This document shows, piece by piece, positions 20,601-21,492 of a stretch of DNA of 21,492 bases (positions are counted from its first letter, which is position 1; every line of letters begins with the position of its first letter). Below the pieces are notes generated by a model that searched no databases, was not told where the DNA came from, and was given only the letters and a program-made list of their open reading frames with translations. The stretch is from IMG/VR virus record IMGVR_UViG_3300014720_000224, positions 1 through 21,492 of that record; one strand, written 5' to 3'. Position numbers and translations under genes: made by a program. This DNA comes from a virus.

Positions 20601-21492
20601 ACCGCTTGTGCCGTTGTTATAAGTTGGCGAATTGGGAAGAGCTGCAGCGGTTGCAAGGTTAACAGCATCATGAAAATTTATACCTGCTGCAATATTGTCT
20701 ACATAGCTTTTTGTAGTGGCGTCGGTAGGCGCGCTTGGGGTGCCCGAAAGCGTCACTTTTGCGAAGGTTGGGCTATCGGTAGTACCGACAGATTGACCAA
20801 TGGCGATAGTCGGCGTCGCGCTCTCGCTTGAGTTGTTCGTCAGGGTTACGCCAGTGCCAGCAACGAGGCTCGCTACGTAATCACCAGTCGTGTCGGCTCC
20901 AAGAGCAACGCTGTTTGGCTGAATTGTCGCAGTGATTGATGCGTTTGCTGAGCCATCAAACGAAGCAGAACCAGCAACATCACCAGTCAATGAAATCGTT
21001 CGCGAGGTGGCAAGTGTCGTCGCTGTATCCGCGTTGCCCGTCACGTTTCCCGTGACATTACCCGTGACGTTTCCAGTAAGTGGTGCGGTTACACCAGCGA
21101 AAGTAACGCTAGACGCGGTGCCAACTGCTTGGCCAATTGCGATTGTTGGTGTTGCGCTTTCGCCAGAATTATCGGTTAGTGTTACGCCAGTTCCTGCGAC
21201 CAATGAAGAAACATAGTTACCAGTGGTGTCCGTTCCAAGAGTCACGCTGTTTGGTTGGATGGTTGCCGAGATTGAGGCGTTCTCTGAACCATCAAAAGAA
21301 ACCGAACCCGACACATCACCAGTGAGCGAAATTGTGCGAGCAGTTTCAAGTGCCGAAGCAGTATCTGCATTGCCGGTGAGGTCACCAACAAAATTTGCGC
21401 TTTCACCAGTACTGATACCGCCAGAGAACGAAATGTCGGTTCCGTCGGTCGTAATTTCAACACCGCCCAGGTCAATTGTGGTTCCCGACAGA
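17637..21492 (-). CDS. Long tail-fibre-like repeat protein (5' end outside window)
   Basis: The frame is open from the right edge to the TAA at 17637-17639, giving at least 1284 residues; an internal GTG at 21314 is not the real start. About seven degenerate copies of a roughly 100-residue repeat are visible, built on TIQPNSVALGTDTTGNYV, AGTGVTLSNNSGE and TPTIAIGQAVGTGSTVTFAG, joined by TGNVTGN / TGNADTATTLATSRTI linkers. Between them are fibre-type segments: KSYVDNIAAGINFHDAVN, a DVGLGNVDNTSDANKPVS word known from many phage fibres, and LTVSGTTTSVNAETVTIDDN. The C-terminal domain (DKNKIVEM, FPVGSQI, NTWVLVGDISA) matches that of the left gene. It is the likely distal tail fibre or adhesin. 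The function comes from repeat style and family resemblance. Confidence 0.9.
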   Translation of the reverse strand, partial: LSGTTIDLGGVEITTDGTDISFSGGISTGESANFVGDLTGNADTASALETARTISLTGDVSGSVSFDGSENASISATIQPNSVTLGTDTTGNYVSSLVAGTGVTLTDNSGESATPTIAIGQAVGTASSVTFAGVTAPLTGNVTGNVTGNVTGNADTATTLATSRTISLTGDVAGSASFDGSANASITATIQPNSVALGADTTGDYVASLVAGTGVTLTNNSSESATPTIAIGQSVGTTDSPTFAKVTLSGTPSAPTDATTKSYVDNIAAGINFHDAVNLATAAALPNSPTYNNGTSGEGATLTATTNARLQVDGTNASNGNRILVKDQATPQNNGVYVVTVQGSVSTTYQLTRATDFDSVNNYIEPGDAFFVLGGAINAGNGFIVNSIGTAENQSGTGTIGRHILGTDEVNFTQFTGTATITAGNGLSKSGNILSINIATVATLSDAQTLTNKTLTSPTINNPTITGVSPVVTLDGDLSGSLTLTNLGSGTLTATIQPNSVALGTDTTGDYVASLVAGTGVTLSNNSGETATPTIAIGQAVGTGSTVTFAGVTAPLTGNVTGNADTATTLATSRTIELTGDVTGSASFNGSANASISATIQPNSVALGTDTTGNYVADVTAGTGVTVTHTPGEGSSPTIAIGQAVGTGSTVTFAGVTAPLTGNVTGNVTGNLTGNADTATTLATSRTIELTGDVTGSASFNGSANASITATIAANSVALGTDTTGNYVASLVAGTGITLSNNSGETATPTIAVTTNTFDAFGAASTAATNAATALSNHESDTTNIHGIADTSILVTTTGAQTLTNKTITSPAGLVKGDVGLGNVDNTSDANKPVSSATQTALDLKAPLASPTFTGTVTLPDNTVALGTKTTGNYVATITGGTGVTSSAATSGEGTTHTLSIGQSVGTSDNVTFAGATIDAVRVGVTAANEIDTTSGGLTIDSAGGTVTVDDNLTVTGNLTVSGTTTSVNAETVTIDDNIIVLNNNATGAPSENAGIEVERGSSTNVAIRWNETSDKWEITNNGTTYGDIATESYAASLTPATLNDIGDVTITSAANGEFLKWNGSAWVNASIPTINTLDDVGDVTITSAASGQFLKWNGSAWVNDVIDLGTDTTGNYMVGVSAGTGISVTHTPGEGSTATIAVGATVVQTTDTGTVTSTMIADGTIVNADINASAAIELDKLADISTSAQSASYTLVLSDKNKIVEMSNASANNLTVPLNSSVAFPVGSQINILQTGAGQTTVVATGGVTINANPGLKMRTQWSYATLIKRAENTWVLVGDISA
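18080..21492 (-). repeat. Degenerate protein-coding repeats of the tail fibre
   Basis: Within the long fibre gene, about seven copies of an about 300-nt unit encode LGTDTTGNYV / GTGVTL / TPTIAIGQ words. The unit is best preserved at 19190-20060 and 20750-21492. A stretch from about 20060 to 20745 is unique and does not carry the repeat. The copies differ at many third codon positions, which indicates old duplication or exchange between repeats. Confidence 0.75.

Noticed and set aside
21312-21314. GTG start of the long fibre gene
   Set aside because: The frame continues open with the same repeat words (ISLTGD, TGNADTAS) to the right window edge, so the real start is outside.

Overview
The window reads as a piece of a tailed-phage (Caudoviricetes) genome, most likely from an uncultured aquatic phage. 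The reasons are very dense coding with 1-20 nt overlaps or gaps, tail-fibre genes built of degenerate glycine/threonine-rich repeats, many small orphan genes, and a large set of Fe(II)/2-oxoglutarate (2OG) oxygenases of the kinds known from T4-like cyanophages and related aquatic myoviruses. I see no tRNA, rRNA, transposase, integrase or CRISPR array. The host cannot be read from the sequence.

Layout. Two related virion modules sit at the window edges and point inwards. The left module (+ strand, 1-2768) is the 3' end of a tail-fibre gene, a fibronectin-III protein with a short PP[YQ]F repeat and a cysteine-rich tail, two small proteins, and one 2OG oxygenase. The right module (- strand, 21492 down to 2765) is a long tail-fibre gene (5' end outside the window), a paralogous fibronectin-III protein with 29 uninterrupted [FY]FPP units, and then a co-oriented run of 24 genes that meets the left module at a shared TTAA stop overlap (2765-2768).

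Content of the run, in transcription order: a large glutathione-peroxidase-like protein; an oxygenase, a sulfotransferase and a second oxygenase similar to the first; two more oxygenases; a DUF6065-type protein; five small genes, four of which look like diverged paralogs; a methyltransferase-like protein; an Asp/Asn beta-hydroxylase; two further oxygenases; a small orphan; a glutathione-peroxidase-fold protein that has lost its catalytic residues; three tandem prolyl-hydroxylase-like oxygenases; an NAD(P)-dependent dehydrogenase-like protein; and a phytanoyl-CoA-dioxygenase-like protein. In total I count 12 proteins with a visible or probable double-stranded beta-helix 2OG oxygenase core within about 14 kb.

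Working idea (inference): the oxygenases, sulfotransferase and possible methyltransferase may form a tailoring set that modifies proteins or surface glycans. The obvious candidate substrate is encoded beside them: the tail-fibre-linked fibronectin-III proteins, whose C-termini are runs of proline with Tyr/Phe. Prolyl hydroxylation followed by further modification of these repeats would be a new form of phage adhesin maturation. Modification of host molecules, or scavenging of nutrients, is equally possible from sequence alone.
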